Shown: in pieces, positions 32,351-43,423 of the stretch
How the letters are laid out: each line of letters starts with the position of its first letter
How positions within the stretch are numbered: position 1 is the first letter of the stretch
DNA from: Spirometra erinaceieuropaei
Taxonomy: Eukaryota > Platyhelminthes > Cestoda > Diphyllobothriidea > Diphyllobothriidae
Reading direction: 5' to 3'
Assembly: GCA_902702965.1 (NCBI GenBank)
Contig: CACRXP010000612.1
Location: forward strand, 1 to 64,000
Length of the DNA stretch: 64,000 nucleotides
Program-made: the position numbers and the translations under genes
The notes under the pieces: model-generated
The model's database searches: none
Told to the model about the DNA's origin: nothing
Seen by the model: only the letters and a program-made list of their open reading frames with translations

Positions 32351-35170
32351 CAACAATGAAATGTTTGAAAAAATTCGGCTTAAATGAGGTTTTTGGTTCC
32401 TATTTGGTTATAAACCACGCTTTCTTAAAAATGTTTGTTTGCTAAAAGAGTGCCTTTCGGTTTAAAAAATTTGGATTAACATATATATTGAGACAGTGAA
32501 TTCACCGCTTATACAGCGTTAAAACTGCAATCATAATAATATTTTCCTAGAGATTTACAAGAGTCCAAATGCATTGCATAACAATTTGATTCCTGTAAGC
32601 TCTCTCATTAAAGTCATTGAAGAACGTATCACTTTCTGTACGCCGAATGTACACAACTCAAGATGAGTGCAGGGAGCAATCAAACCTATTTTTTTTAGAA
32701 AATATAAAATATTTTCAGGGCAAAGTATATTCTGTTTTTAATTATAGACCTTTCACAGGGGGCATATGTCTACGGATTGAGCCGAACAACGATCATTTTT
32801 AAAACGCGTTCTTCCATAAAATTAGTTGAATTTAAAAGAGCGTGGACATCTGATGAGACACATGTCTACTATGTAAACGTTTTTGTATTTTTCATAAGGT
32901 TACAGGTAAATAGACGTCATAATCCACCCAAAATGGAGTGGAATAATGCAATAAAATAATCATTATTGCAGCCCTACTTTGATAATCCTTTCTTATCGGG
33001 CATATATTCGGAAATAAAGGGTGACGTTTCATGATATTACTTACTGACTATGCATCCAATAGATCATCCATTAAATACAATCAAATACTATTCCATATTT
33101 GAAATCTTTCTCTATACTACCGTTGCATTTTTGAAAACCAAAACATGATCTAACTCAAAATGAGCACTTACTGGAAGCGTTTCTTAATCTGAGGCGGTAT
33201 TGGAATATATTGTTTGAATTTCAAGGAATTACGTGCGTTAGGGCATTTTCAGCACGTAATCACACACGTCCATTTTCATAAGCCAAAAAGATTAGTAGAT
33301 GGTCCACTACTGTTCACTGGATTAGCAAATAGTACATTCTTTGTGATGACGAATACTGCATACCTGATAAACTCGAAAATTTGATCGGCGTCGGAGAACA
33401 GCCAGGTGAAAACCAATTAGCGGGCGAGTATTGTTAAACTGGGTCCTCCGACAGGATGCTGGAATAAAAAAAAGCTCACTTAAATAACAAGTCACCTTCC
33501 CCTTAGTTCCGGGAAGGCAACTTATTCGCGTATCCCACGGATGACATTAACCTTATCCCAAACCTTATCCGTACCCTCGTCTTAATTGAAACCCTAAGAT
33601 CCCGACGCCTGGCTGGAAACCACTTGCATTATGGGCGGTTTACACTGCCGTGTGTCAGCCGGAGGCGCATTCGCGATTTATACACAGGAGCCACGTTCAA
33701 CACACTGGAATTACTTATTAACCTGCTCAAATTAAGTTAATTTATATTTATGGTAGTACCGCAAAGTTAGTGTCGACCCCAAGTACTCAGCCGTTAGTTA
33801 GCCATCCCACAAGCAGTTCGAATGCAAAAGTAATTGTGTTTTACCTGTAACCAAAAGTTTTGTAAGGGATATCTGTCAAGAAAACGGACTGTTAACTGCA
33901 AATATATCGCTTACACATATTTGACATGGTATTCAGTATTCTTCAGCGTGATAGTTGATAAGAACTGTTATAGGAAGAAGTCCAGCTTCCGGTCCCACAG
34001 CAGCTACGTACTGTATATACAGCAATCTCTGCGACTCCACTAACTGTGCCTAGTAATGGGTTTAAGGGGAAGACTCCGAAAGGTCAGACCCATATATACT
34101 TACTGTGCAAATGACCGCATATTATTCATCCGAGCTGTTTCCAGGAACTCGCTTTTTCACATTTATCGGTAGTTAATTATCGTGGCTGCCTACAAAAAGC
34201 GTCTTGCTGACACATATGCCAGGGCAGACTACTTTCAGCGATTGTTAGAGGATCGTTAAATCTATGTCCCATGCGAACTCAATCTCGTAAAAACGTGTGA
34301 AGTCATTCAAACCTTGTTGACGATAGAAGACACGAGCTTAACGTCATCGATCGACCGACGCATGTAAAGAACAGAAGAAATCGCACTGGTCTTATTTCAT
34401 GATCTCCCGACATTGCACAAAGAAGGTGCTTTTCCCCAACGTAACGTAACACTCGACGGCATTCTAACTTTCCTAGTGGCAATTTTAATGATTCGGAGTC
34501 TCAGATTACTGACCGCCAACTCATATAACACACATTAAAAAATTATTTTTTTTAAAAAATCTTGAGGCGTATGTCTCCCTGTCAAATTGCGTCATGATTC
34601 CAATTAATGTTAAGCCAATTTTAATTGTATTGCTCATAATTTGGCGGTCAAGATCATTGAATTAATCTTAAAAAACTTGCTGAAACGAAAAATCGTTTCG
34701 TAAACACAGAAACACGTTAACTCATGAAATGTCCTGCCACGACGTACTGAGGGTTTGACAGACCAGCCGATAGGTGTATGGAGAGTATGCCAACGTGCTA
34801 ACCGATCTCGTGACTTTGGACTACAGCGGTTATGAAACCGCTTGAGTTTCTGCTCTTCCGTGACCACAGACCAAAATGCTGCGTCCAACATGTAGAAGAC
34901 ACCTTTATCTTCTTTGAAAAGATTAGGGTGCTGCCATTCAAAGAACGTCTTAACGCCGTCCTCTCTGACACCAAAGTCACAGTCACCTGCCAATTCGCGT
35001 AGTCTCGTTTACTGTAAATAAGAGAATAGACCTACACCTGTTTGCAGGAAGGCGACAAATATGAAGCAAGTACGGAACTACAACAGCAACTACCCAGTCA
35101 GCCACAAACGTGCATTCGTAAAGGCGCTATCCCAACCTGCTTAGTCGCATTCCAACGAATAGTAATACAA
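32351..35170. other. Unclassified sequence, 2.8 kb
   Basis: No gene, SINE, LINE or clear copy of families A-F recognised. The minus-strand frame at 34634-34993 (119 codons) has no known domain and is probably fortuitous. Confidence 0.4.
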
Positions 35171-36136
35171 GGTAGGCCAAATCATGAAATGACATCCGAA
35201 ATTAAGAAATGCGCCCTGTTTACATAGAGATTGATTAGGTAGGGTTGTAAAACTAATAATCCTGGATACAACTCCTATAATAATAAAGTTGCCTCAAGAT
35301 GCACGCTTGGGAAGGAACTTTTTCCGACTAAATACGAAACCCATACTCCGCAAAAATGGAGTAATCAAGTAACGCAAATTTTTATATTAATTTTCGATGG
35401 CTCTAAAAGTCCAATTCTATTTTTTATGAAAAACATGCACAAAATAGGCATTCTTATGCTTAGTAGAAAATGACATCTTTTTCCTATTCCAATATCGAGG
35501 GGAGGGAATAATTTGGTCTTGAAAGCCTTTCCAGTGTCCGAATAATTTTGAAACCGACCGGCGTTTACACTTAAAGTCATAGTTTCCAATCAACAAGCCC
35601 ATACTTGCCGCGTACGGAAAACCATATATTTCTCTACGCTATTAAAAGGAGATCAAATGGGCATCATACAATTAGGCGAAGGGAATTATCCATACTTTTA
35701 ACTTTACAAGCCGCATTGGAAAATATCGATACATGACGTTTTATGAATGGCAATTTCACGGCATTACTAAATCTCATAATTAGCAACTCTTTAAAAACAT
35801 ATTTTACACTTATTTTGAAAATAAAATTTAAAAAGGCGCCATTTACTACCGAGCGACCTGGAGAATAAGTGCTTTTATGCATATTTTTCATTGAAAATAA
35901 TGGAATTTTCAAGGGCATTAAAAATAAATGGAAATAATGCCTGTTACCTATGTAATGAAAAGTATCGTTTTTGCATGCACTCAGAAAATTTTTTTTCGAA
36001 AGCCTGTATCCTATGGTAACTGAATTTTTATAGAAGTATGCTGCGCGATGATTAGTATCACGACCCTACCTAATTAATCTTTTTGAGACGAAAACGCATT
36101 TCGGAATTGTGGTTGACATTTATCGACTTAGCCCAA
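35171..36136. mobile_element. Family C element (copy C3)
   Basis: Left end taggccaaatcatgaaatg, then gattaggtagggttgtaaaa. The right end is the reverse complement of gttgggctaagtcgataaat, then gattaattaggtagggtcg. Terminal repeats are clear and the interior is AT-rich without coding potential. Confidence 0.78.
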
Positions 36137-37063
36137 CTAATTTTGTTGAATCAAAACAATTTCGACAGGGACTTAGAGCGAAGCGTCAGTCTGTGTATGC
36201 GACACATGAGTTTTAATCGAATAAAATTTGACAAACGTCCCCATTCGAAAATAATAGCTCGGAAGACGTCAGTTGTCTGCTAACACCACCTAAAGTTTGA
36301 GTTGCCGAAAGAGCAATAGCAACTCTCACAGGCTAAAAGACTTACGCAAAACGTCCGTAAGTGTTTACCGGATCTGATAAAATTGCTCACAAGTCAAATA
36401 CGTAGGTGAACCTAAAAGTCTATTCTAAACGCATACGGTCGACTATGGATTAGGAGAAGGAATGACAGTTGCTCCCAGACTGCGGCTCTGTCGGTAGGTT
36501 CTGGCCATACCCTCAAGTATGTAGAAGCCGGAAATATAGCAAAAGTTGACAACCGCGTTAGCCGCGAGTCACGCTTCTTCGAAACTCATTCCGTTAAAAG
36601 CCGCATTAACCTTCCGTCCCATAATTGGCCGGTGGGAAGGCGGATGCGAACTAAAATTACAGTACCAATGACCAAATAAATATTACGTCGTGATTAAAGT
36701 TTAACAATTAACGTGTCAAGTGCGTACTGTCAAATACAACATCTAGCCTTGAATGTTGGATCTGGTGATACGCGTAGACATGTGATAGCGTGGTAACCAA
36801 GGCCTATAAACAGCGCGCTCCTATATTAGCTATCGCTTTTTTACGCGGCTACCTCGGATGATTAGTTTAAATGCCAATTCGAAAGGTAGAGTCACCAAAA
36901 CTCCTGTCCCATCGATTGTATTTTCTTCTTCTTCTTCTTTTTTTCTTCTTCTTCTTCTTCTTCTTCTTCTTCTTCTGCCTCTTCTTCTTTTTCATCCACC
37001 TTTTCTAACTACTTCCTGAGACTCACCTTTTCCCTTTTGCCGGCGATACAACTAGGAACCGAT
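36137..37063. other. Unclassified sequence with a (TTC)n microsatellite
   Basis: Only the microsatellite at 36923-36995 stands out. Confidence 0.4.
36923..36995 (+). repeat. (TTC)n microsatellite
   Basis: About twenty TTC/CTT units with a short T-rich interruption. Confidence 0.95.
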
Positions 37064-37297
37064 GTCATAAAATGTTACCCGAAATTCTGAAAAGCATTTC
37101 CGGTTATAAAGGCCTACTTATGTAAGATTGTAATAGGGATTATTAGGCGGCATATTTAGGAGTCGACAGGATATTGACTTTTGACGCACTTCGTGTAAGT
37201 GTACAACAAAAGCCACCTTAGGTAAAATTGACCGTTTTAGTCGTGTTTATTATTACATTTATTTTCGATGGTCTTGCGAATTCAAATATATTTTATA
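37064..37297. repeat. Family C left end (copy C5)
   Basis: gatgtcataaaatgttaccc, gaaattctgaaaagcatttc, then attgacttttgacgcactt, as in the other copies. The right end was not located. Confidence 0.6.
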
Positions 37298-37969
37298 CTA
37301 GTTTTCAACAAAGTATACAACATGCTTCATATGCTTAGTGTACCAAATTATGTTCACATGTCGAACTGGAAGAAAGAGCACTTTCATTTTTATAACGTTT
37401 TTGCTTATGAAGGTTTTAAGATCTAGCGTTATCCATTCATGCAGCATCGTATCTGGGAGTTCATAAATGTTCCACAACGTCTGCGTCCATTGCAAAATAT
37501 AATGACCTCTACAGGGTATCTTCTTAAAGCAAGAGAAAAATACCTGACTTTCCTTCTGCGGGAAATATATGCCTTGTAGAATGTAATCGTTAAACGTTAG
37601 GGCCTTAAATTTATTTGGCGAATAGTAAAACTTCTCAAAACCAACATACACTCCTTCGTTAACTGTAAAATGAAGACAATATACTTTTCTATGACAAACG
37701 GAAAAAGCATATTTTATTGTATATTCTCTGTAAAATATTTTTGAATTATTAAGGCCACGAAAATCAATACGAATGTGCACATAAACATAATCGTCATTTT
37801 TGCCCAAAGTGGTTTTTAAAGTAGATAAGCAAGAAGTGCATTCCGTAGTCCACATCCCGGTCAATCCTAAATATTGCAACATAACCTTATCTATCCTTTC
37901 TAAGCAAAAATCCATTTTGGCTACTTTTGGCGACATTTCTTTAGACCGGTCAATGGATGCATGCAACAA
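37298..37969 (-). CDS. Unidentified open reading frame, 223 codons
   Basis: This is the longest uninterrupted frame of the window. It opens at a TTG; the first ATG is codon 12, giving about 212 residues. The product is rich in Tyr, Phe, Lys and His. It has no signal peptide, clear membrane helix or recognisable domain. It overlaps the interior of a family C copy: its central DNA corresponds to 9330-9420 of C1, where the same frame has stops. It may therefore be fortuitous. Treat as hypothetical and unsupported by homology. Confidence 0.25.
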   Translation of the reverse strand: MLHASIDRSKEMSPKVAKMDFCLERIDKVMLQYLGLTGMWTTECTSCLSTLKTTLGKNDDYVYVHIRIDFRGLNNSKIFYREYTIKYAFSVCHRKVYCLHFTVNEGVYVGFEKFYYSPNKFKALTFNDYILQGIYFPQKESQVFFSCFKKIPCRGHYILQWTQTLWNIYELPDTMLHEWITLDLKTFISKNVIKMKVLFLPVRHVNIIWYTKHMKHVVYFVEN

Positions 37970-39171
37970 GTCTACCCTAGTGATTTAGACAGGGATGTTA
38001 TGAACTGCTTACGTACGACCACTTGCGAAAAATGCGTAACAGATATTTTCCGGTGAAAACAACCCAGCTCAACGTCCTCTGTTGCTGAATTATCTGCATA
38101 CCTAAGGTTAATGCTATCAGATACATGTTCTGTGGGAAGGTATGTCCTGCGTGGGTGAGTTTTTACGCGTTTCTCGGGTCTTAAGATCGTTTTGGCTACG
38201 AAACGCTGCCTTAACTTGTTCCCACACTATGAATCAGCGTAGGAGACAGGGAAAGAGACTTCTTAAAATAAACTGCTCCTGAAGAGAATTTTTATAAATT
38301 AGCCAGTTGTTAATACTAATTTGTTATCATTCAGCCGAGAGTAACGTAGCGTGTGGACTACCAAAGACTTGATAGTGAATCTGTGATCACTGACCGGCTG
38401 AATATTGTAGCCCCAACCGGTACACTAAGTCGCATCGTCATGAACGCATCCTGAAACCAAGCCCTGAACGTTCCGTAACGTATTAAACCACTGCTTGGCT
38501 TTAGGACATAATTACACCTCTGATCCTAGAAAAAAATGAGTATGTATAGCACACGGAATAATTAACAGCAGACAGCTTAAGACGGAAACGAAATTTCCGT
38601 TTTAATTTTCTTCTTAAACGAAACGTTTGAAACTAAGACTGCCTAACGGAATCTGAGGGATTTTTTGAGACCGTTTTATTGTGCAAAATTATAACAAAAC
38701 ATAACAAGCAACGCAACTGTTATTTCTCCTTATTGTACTTCACTTGGGCACCTGTGGGTTTTGCATGTCACAAAAAAATGTTTGCATGAAACACGCCGAT
38801 GCGTTTAAGCCAGGAGCCCCAGAAAGTTAGTTGCATGGATGTATACAGCGATATGACGTAATGTCTTAAGTTTCCGCCTACAACCGCCTGAGCGGCAGTG
38901 CGATCGACGGCCTTAAGAAGCATCCTTCTTAAGTAGTGAACACGTAATATGCAAAGCAAAATAAACAATTTAGGTTCGCGCGGAATAGTCTGATAGACTT
39001 TTTATCACTTTCGTCTACTGTTGTGCTAACAGCCTTTCTGGAAACAGAGAAAGTCGAAAGAAAACTTGTGACAGATAGAAAGCTGTTTATTTCCTTCAAG
39101 TCAATTTGTCCCGACAATAATCAAAATTAAACTAAAAGAACCCCAGACATTAAAAAAAGCAGTTCCAGCAT
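37970..39171. other. Unclassified sequence
   Basis: No recognised gene or repeat. Confidence 0.4.
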
Positions 39172-39338
39172 TTGTTGTCCCCAGATGAGTCGACGGCATA
39201 TAGCATTAAATTCATCTTTTACACTCCGTCAGTGGCTGCGTTTTTACCGAACAAACTGGGGCTCGAAATGTCTCGTTTAGGACTTCGTGCCTTAGCGGCA
39301 TTATGCATTTTTCTGATGCAGGTAGACCGTTGCTGTGA

Positions 39339-39677
39339 ATTTGGGCGCCAAAGCAGAAAAAGCCACGCGGACGTGCTGCTGCCGGAGGTGGCGAAACCAC
39401 TACGAGTCCGAAGCAAAAAGCCACTAGCAAAGCAGCTGCTGACAACAGCAATAACAAGGACCACAGTTATTTTTCATCTTTTGGACATAAACGCACAGCG
39501 CTTTACATAAATCATCTGGTAAAATTCGTAAACAGCCGAGTCCTTAGACTGGGCGGAATAGCCCATATAAGGGCCATCATTTTGACAAACTCCCCGTGGC
39601 TATGGGATGTGCGCATTCGAAAGACTCCAAATTGGTTGCATTTAATGATAAAAGCCAAAAAACCATTTTGCGCTTAA
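39339..39677 (+). CDS. Possible exon or gene remnant with an AT-hook-like segment
   Basis: A stop-to-stop frame of 112 codons without an upstream ATG. It begins APKQKKPRGRAAAGGG and continues with a Ser/Thr/Lys/Ala-rich segment, then YINHLVKFVN. KKPRGRA resembles an AT-hook core (PRGRP). A CTG|GTAAAA at 39516-39522 could be a donor. Two other frames over the same bases are open too: 39172-39510 plus, and a minus frame starting MLLLLSAAALLVAF like a signal peptide. The true frame, if any, is uncertain. Confidence 0.25.
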   Translation: MWAPKQKKPRGRAAAGGGETTTSPKQKATSKAAADNSNNKDHSYFSSFGHKRTALYINHLVKFVNSRVLRLGGIAHIRAIILTNSPWLWDVRIRKTPNWLHLMIKAKKPFCA

Positions 39678-40840
39678 ATGTGAAAGAGGAATGCAACAGT
39701 GTAAAGCAAACGTCGCCGTTGAACACGTAGAACGGAAATTAGTTATAAAATTTTCCAGCATTGGAGACTGCAATTAGTAAAACCTTTTTTGTCACGGCAG
39801 ATGCTATTTTCAGCTTATGGTCAAATTGGTCATTATGCTGCATTAATCACTGTGCTTGACGTAAACTAATGTTATGTGGCAAATTATTCCCGTCAACGTA
39901 AAGTAGGCGCGCGAACTCGTAGAATGCTAACCAAAAATAAGGAATACCTTTTCAACTCCAAAGGATTACATATGTAATTTTGTAACATAAATTACGTTGA
40001 AGCATAATCTTTAAATAATTCATTTACTCAAGAATGACAGCATTTGAACGAAAATCTATCCGGCCGACTGCATAAACGACGATCCGTAACAATATCTAGT
40101 GAACTAGGTTAAGGTTTTAGAGATTTTCGCGCCCATACAAAGTCAAATATATTTTACAGACATCGTGAAGAAGAACGTTTATTTTTCGCTCATTTTTAAA
40201 TTAAATAAAACTTACAATTCAGTTTTAAAACTTTTTAATTCTCAAATAATTTTAAACCTGACCTCACAGTAGACCTGCATTCAGGGATTCGAAACCACAA
40301 ATCGTATATTTTCTGTGTACGGACAGTTAAGCATTCCTATAGCGTGTTAAAAGCACTAGAAATACACTACATTTGGCATTAGATTTAATACAAATTTTTT
40401 ACCTTACAGGCAGAAGAAGCAAACGCAAGAGGCATCGTTCTATGAACTGGCATTTTACGATCTTCAGTATGTCCTACTTAAACCCCTCGCATAGGTATTA
40501 CCTGTTAGAGTGCACAATTAAAAATGTAATTCCCTATCATTTGATAAAAAAGAACTATTTTCCTTCTCTAATTATATAAATATGTTTGAATGTATAAAGA
40601 CATCTACGGTCAGAAGGAAAAATTATGCTTTTTAAGCAGTCATTTTTACAGCGTTATCTTGTTTATGCTACTAGAAAAACGTTCTTATAAAAGCCGGCAT
40701 TTTAAAGTAAGTGAATTTTATTGCTATCATGTGCCAACGTGACCAATATTTAAAATACCACGTATACAATCTTTTTGAGAAAAACGTTATTTCCGCCTTT
40801 CGGCTAACATTCCACGGGTTAGCACATCAGCTCTGTCGTA
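39678..40840. repeat. Family C-like sequence (right end clear)
   Basis: The right end near 40790-40832 is the reverse complement of tgtgctaacccgtggaatgttagcc. The interior has AT-rich blocks shared with other C copies. The left end is uncertain. Confidence 0.5.
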
Positions 40841-43155
40841 TAATACTTTTTTAAGCTACGAAATTAATCGGTGTTTATACATTAGCAGAAATGGTAGCAT
40901 GATATTTTTGCGAAGCTCCCTGAAGGCGCCGTTTTGAGGTTGAAATGCCCAAAACGGGAACCTAGGGAACTTGCACGCAACAGTTGCGCGTGACATAATG
41001 CCAGTGGAGACGCAATTTTTTAACTTAATTTTATTTCCTAAGAATATTGAAAACGAATGGAAACGGCGACAGTCCCTAAAGGCTTTTCTATCTTGACAAT
41101 TCCGTATCCTGTAAAGTACATTAATATGACTGGTGCTTTTTGAAAAGTATCCTAACTGCTTAAGCACTTAATTTATGGGCAGTGATTTAAAATAGATCTA
41201 GACATTTATGTGCGCGCACTAAAGTTTGCAATCATTAGGTTTACAAATGGGACTTTCTCAGACTAGTCATAAGTTTGAAAGCATGATAAACAAAAGAAAG
41301 ACGCTTAATTAAAATTAATGTTTATGTTAAGACCCATAGAATATGTCTGGACTAAAGTTTATACTTCAGCAAACGCAGAAGGCCCGTGGAAGTCAATTTT
41401 AACATTTACTGCATGAAAAAAATTAAATGAATTTCAGCCAAAATGCATTCCTCAGGTAGTTCGTGTTTGTACATATGCGAAAAAATCATGATTTTCCAGA
41501 AGAATTCATACATGCGACTGTGAGCCTTCTGATTTGCATCCAAAAACACCCGACGTCTGTCCAGTACTGATGCAGGCGGATTTTAGACCGCCTTGCATTT
41601 GCATAGAGAGAAAATGCGAGCTTCATAATGGAAAATTTTACCCTGAAATATTTGATAAACATTGAAGGGCATTGTCAGAGACAGCAGCATAAACCACATC
41701 AGAAGATTTACTAAAAAGAAGGCTAATATAATATTTCTCAATCAAATGACTGCCCCTGTCGTTTTCTTAAATTCGTCCAGAACATCGCAAACAAGCGTAT
41801 GCTTTGGTTTCATAGCAAACACAACAGGTCAAGTGTAACACGCAGATCTGGCTACTTGCGTAAAACCGATGCAATCGGGGTGTCCTAAAATTGGACGTGC
41901 CTGCCTCCACCTTCAGCTCAATATACACAATTATGCACGTTATCATTTGCGTGGAGTTTCTCAGTTTGTTTAATCCATTGGCGTGCGTGGTGTATGCCAT
42001 TGCGTCAAGTGATGTTATTGGAAAACCCCAAGGATATAACCACTTTCATAAAGGTACACTAAAACCAGCATAACCTATATATTGAAATATAAAAAAAGTA
42101 TGTTTCAGTTGATGCAGTTCTAGCGCACCCTTAGTTGAACCTGCGATGCCGAGAATATCCCAGATATTGAGAAATGTCGAAATTGGAGGTGTGCCAAGAC
42201 GTTTCTATGTACTAATTACATGAATTCCCGAAAAACAACGTCTGAAATTCTGAATTCACTTTAATAATAGTAGCGCGATTGTTGTTTAGGCAAGTAAGCA
42301 GTAGCACTTTGTCCTAGGCAAAAAAGGACGACAGAAAACAAGGAGGCTGATCTTATTAGGACATTGTCGGGCAAATAATGTGCAATCAAAGGGGTGAAAC
42401 ATGCCGGTAAAATTCAGAAAATGCTAAGTTTGGGTAACACATGCCGGTAAAGTTCAAAGAATGCTAAGTTTGATGAACGTGTTCATTAAATGGAAATTAA
42501 AACTCGACCCATTTTGCCAATTTCACAATTCGCCATATCCATAGCAATCGTGCTAACGGAGAGTAGGACATGTGTCGTTCTAACATATATTCATATTTAG
42601 CAGTCTGTTAGGATGGCGCCACAAATGCAGTCTAGAGATCACTTAAATTAATCACGTTTCACTAATTTAATACGTAATTAACAATCTAAAATCATTTGCA
42701 GGATTGCATCTAAACATAAAACGCAATTTACTGACAAGGAAAATTTCACATAGGGTAGGAGACAAATTTCAACAACCAATACGAATAGACTGATTCAATA
42801 TCTAAAATGTGATTCCTGCGACAGTAAAATTAATACTTTAAAGTTGTCTGATTATATTTAGTTACTAACAATTTGAATTGGCATTTGAAACTGTTAGTGT
42901 CATTTTATTGAAAAAGAAATGCAATTCAGTTTAAGGAGTCCTTTAGAGATTTAAATTGCGCACTCACAACGGAAATTTTCTGGAAGATTTTCATAGGTTG
43001 GTTAGGTGACCAATCAAATCAATGCACACTTCTACACTCCATTTCAGGAAGCATATTTAGTTACTAACGCGAGAAAAGAGCAGAACTCTTTGGAAATGTG
43101 AAAGTGGTTTGCGAAACGTTCTTAAGAAACTCACAACGCAGGTTTTAAATAAACA
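40841..43155. other. Upstream region of the GPCR gene
   Basis: AT-rich. Contains a 40-bp tandem duplication at 42399-42475. No core promoter or 5'UTR exon could be identified with confidence. Confidence 0.45.
42399..42475 (+). repeat. 40-bp tandem duplication
   Basis: Two units begin acatgccggtaaa at 42399 and 42439, both containing ttca.a.aatgctaagttt. About 700 bp upstream of the GPCR start codon. Confidence 0.85.
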
Positions 43156-43423
43156 ATGGAAAACTATACACTGCATTCAAACCATCAAGCCCACTCAGCT
43201 TGGACCTTAAGATCGTCTTACACCATGATTGGAATTTTGAGCGTATTCTATGCGGCGATGTTCATAGCTGGACTAATTGGGAACTTCGCAGTCCTGCTGA
43301 TTGTCCTCCGAAATCGCCATATGCGTTCAGTGACAAATATATTCATCTGCAATCTCAGCGTCGCGGATCTCTTGGCTACAATATTCGTTGAGCCGCTGAC
43401 CTTATTGCAAAACATATTCATAG
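43156..43423 (+). CDS. GPCR exon 1 (N-terminus, TM1, TM2)
   Basis: Encodes residues 1-89 plus the first base of codon 90 (Glu, G|AA). A possible N-glycosylation site, N3-Y-T, lies in the extracellular N-terminus and there is no cleavable signal peptide. TM1 has the IGNF motif (N43) and TM2 has NLSVADLL (D71). The exon ends ATAG|GTAGTT, a usable donor. Reading past the donor reaches a stop within seven codons, so splicing is needed. An in-frame TAA at 43150 fixes the start; the context is aaacaATGG. A CAG ending at 43140 could be an acceptor for a 5'UTR intron or a spliced leader, but its polypyrimidine tract is weak. Confidence 0.92.
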
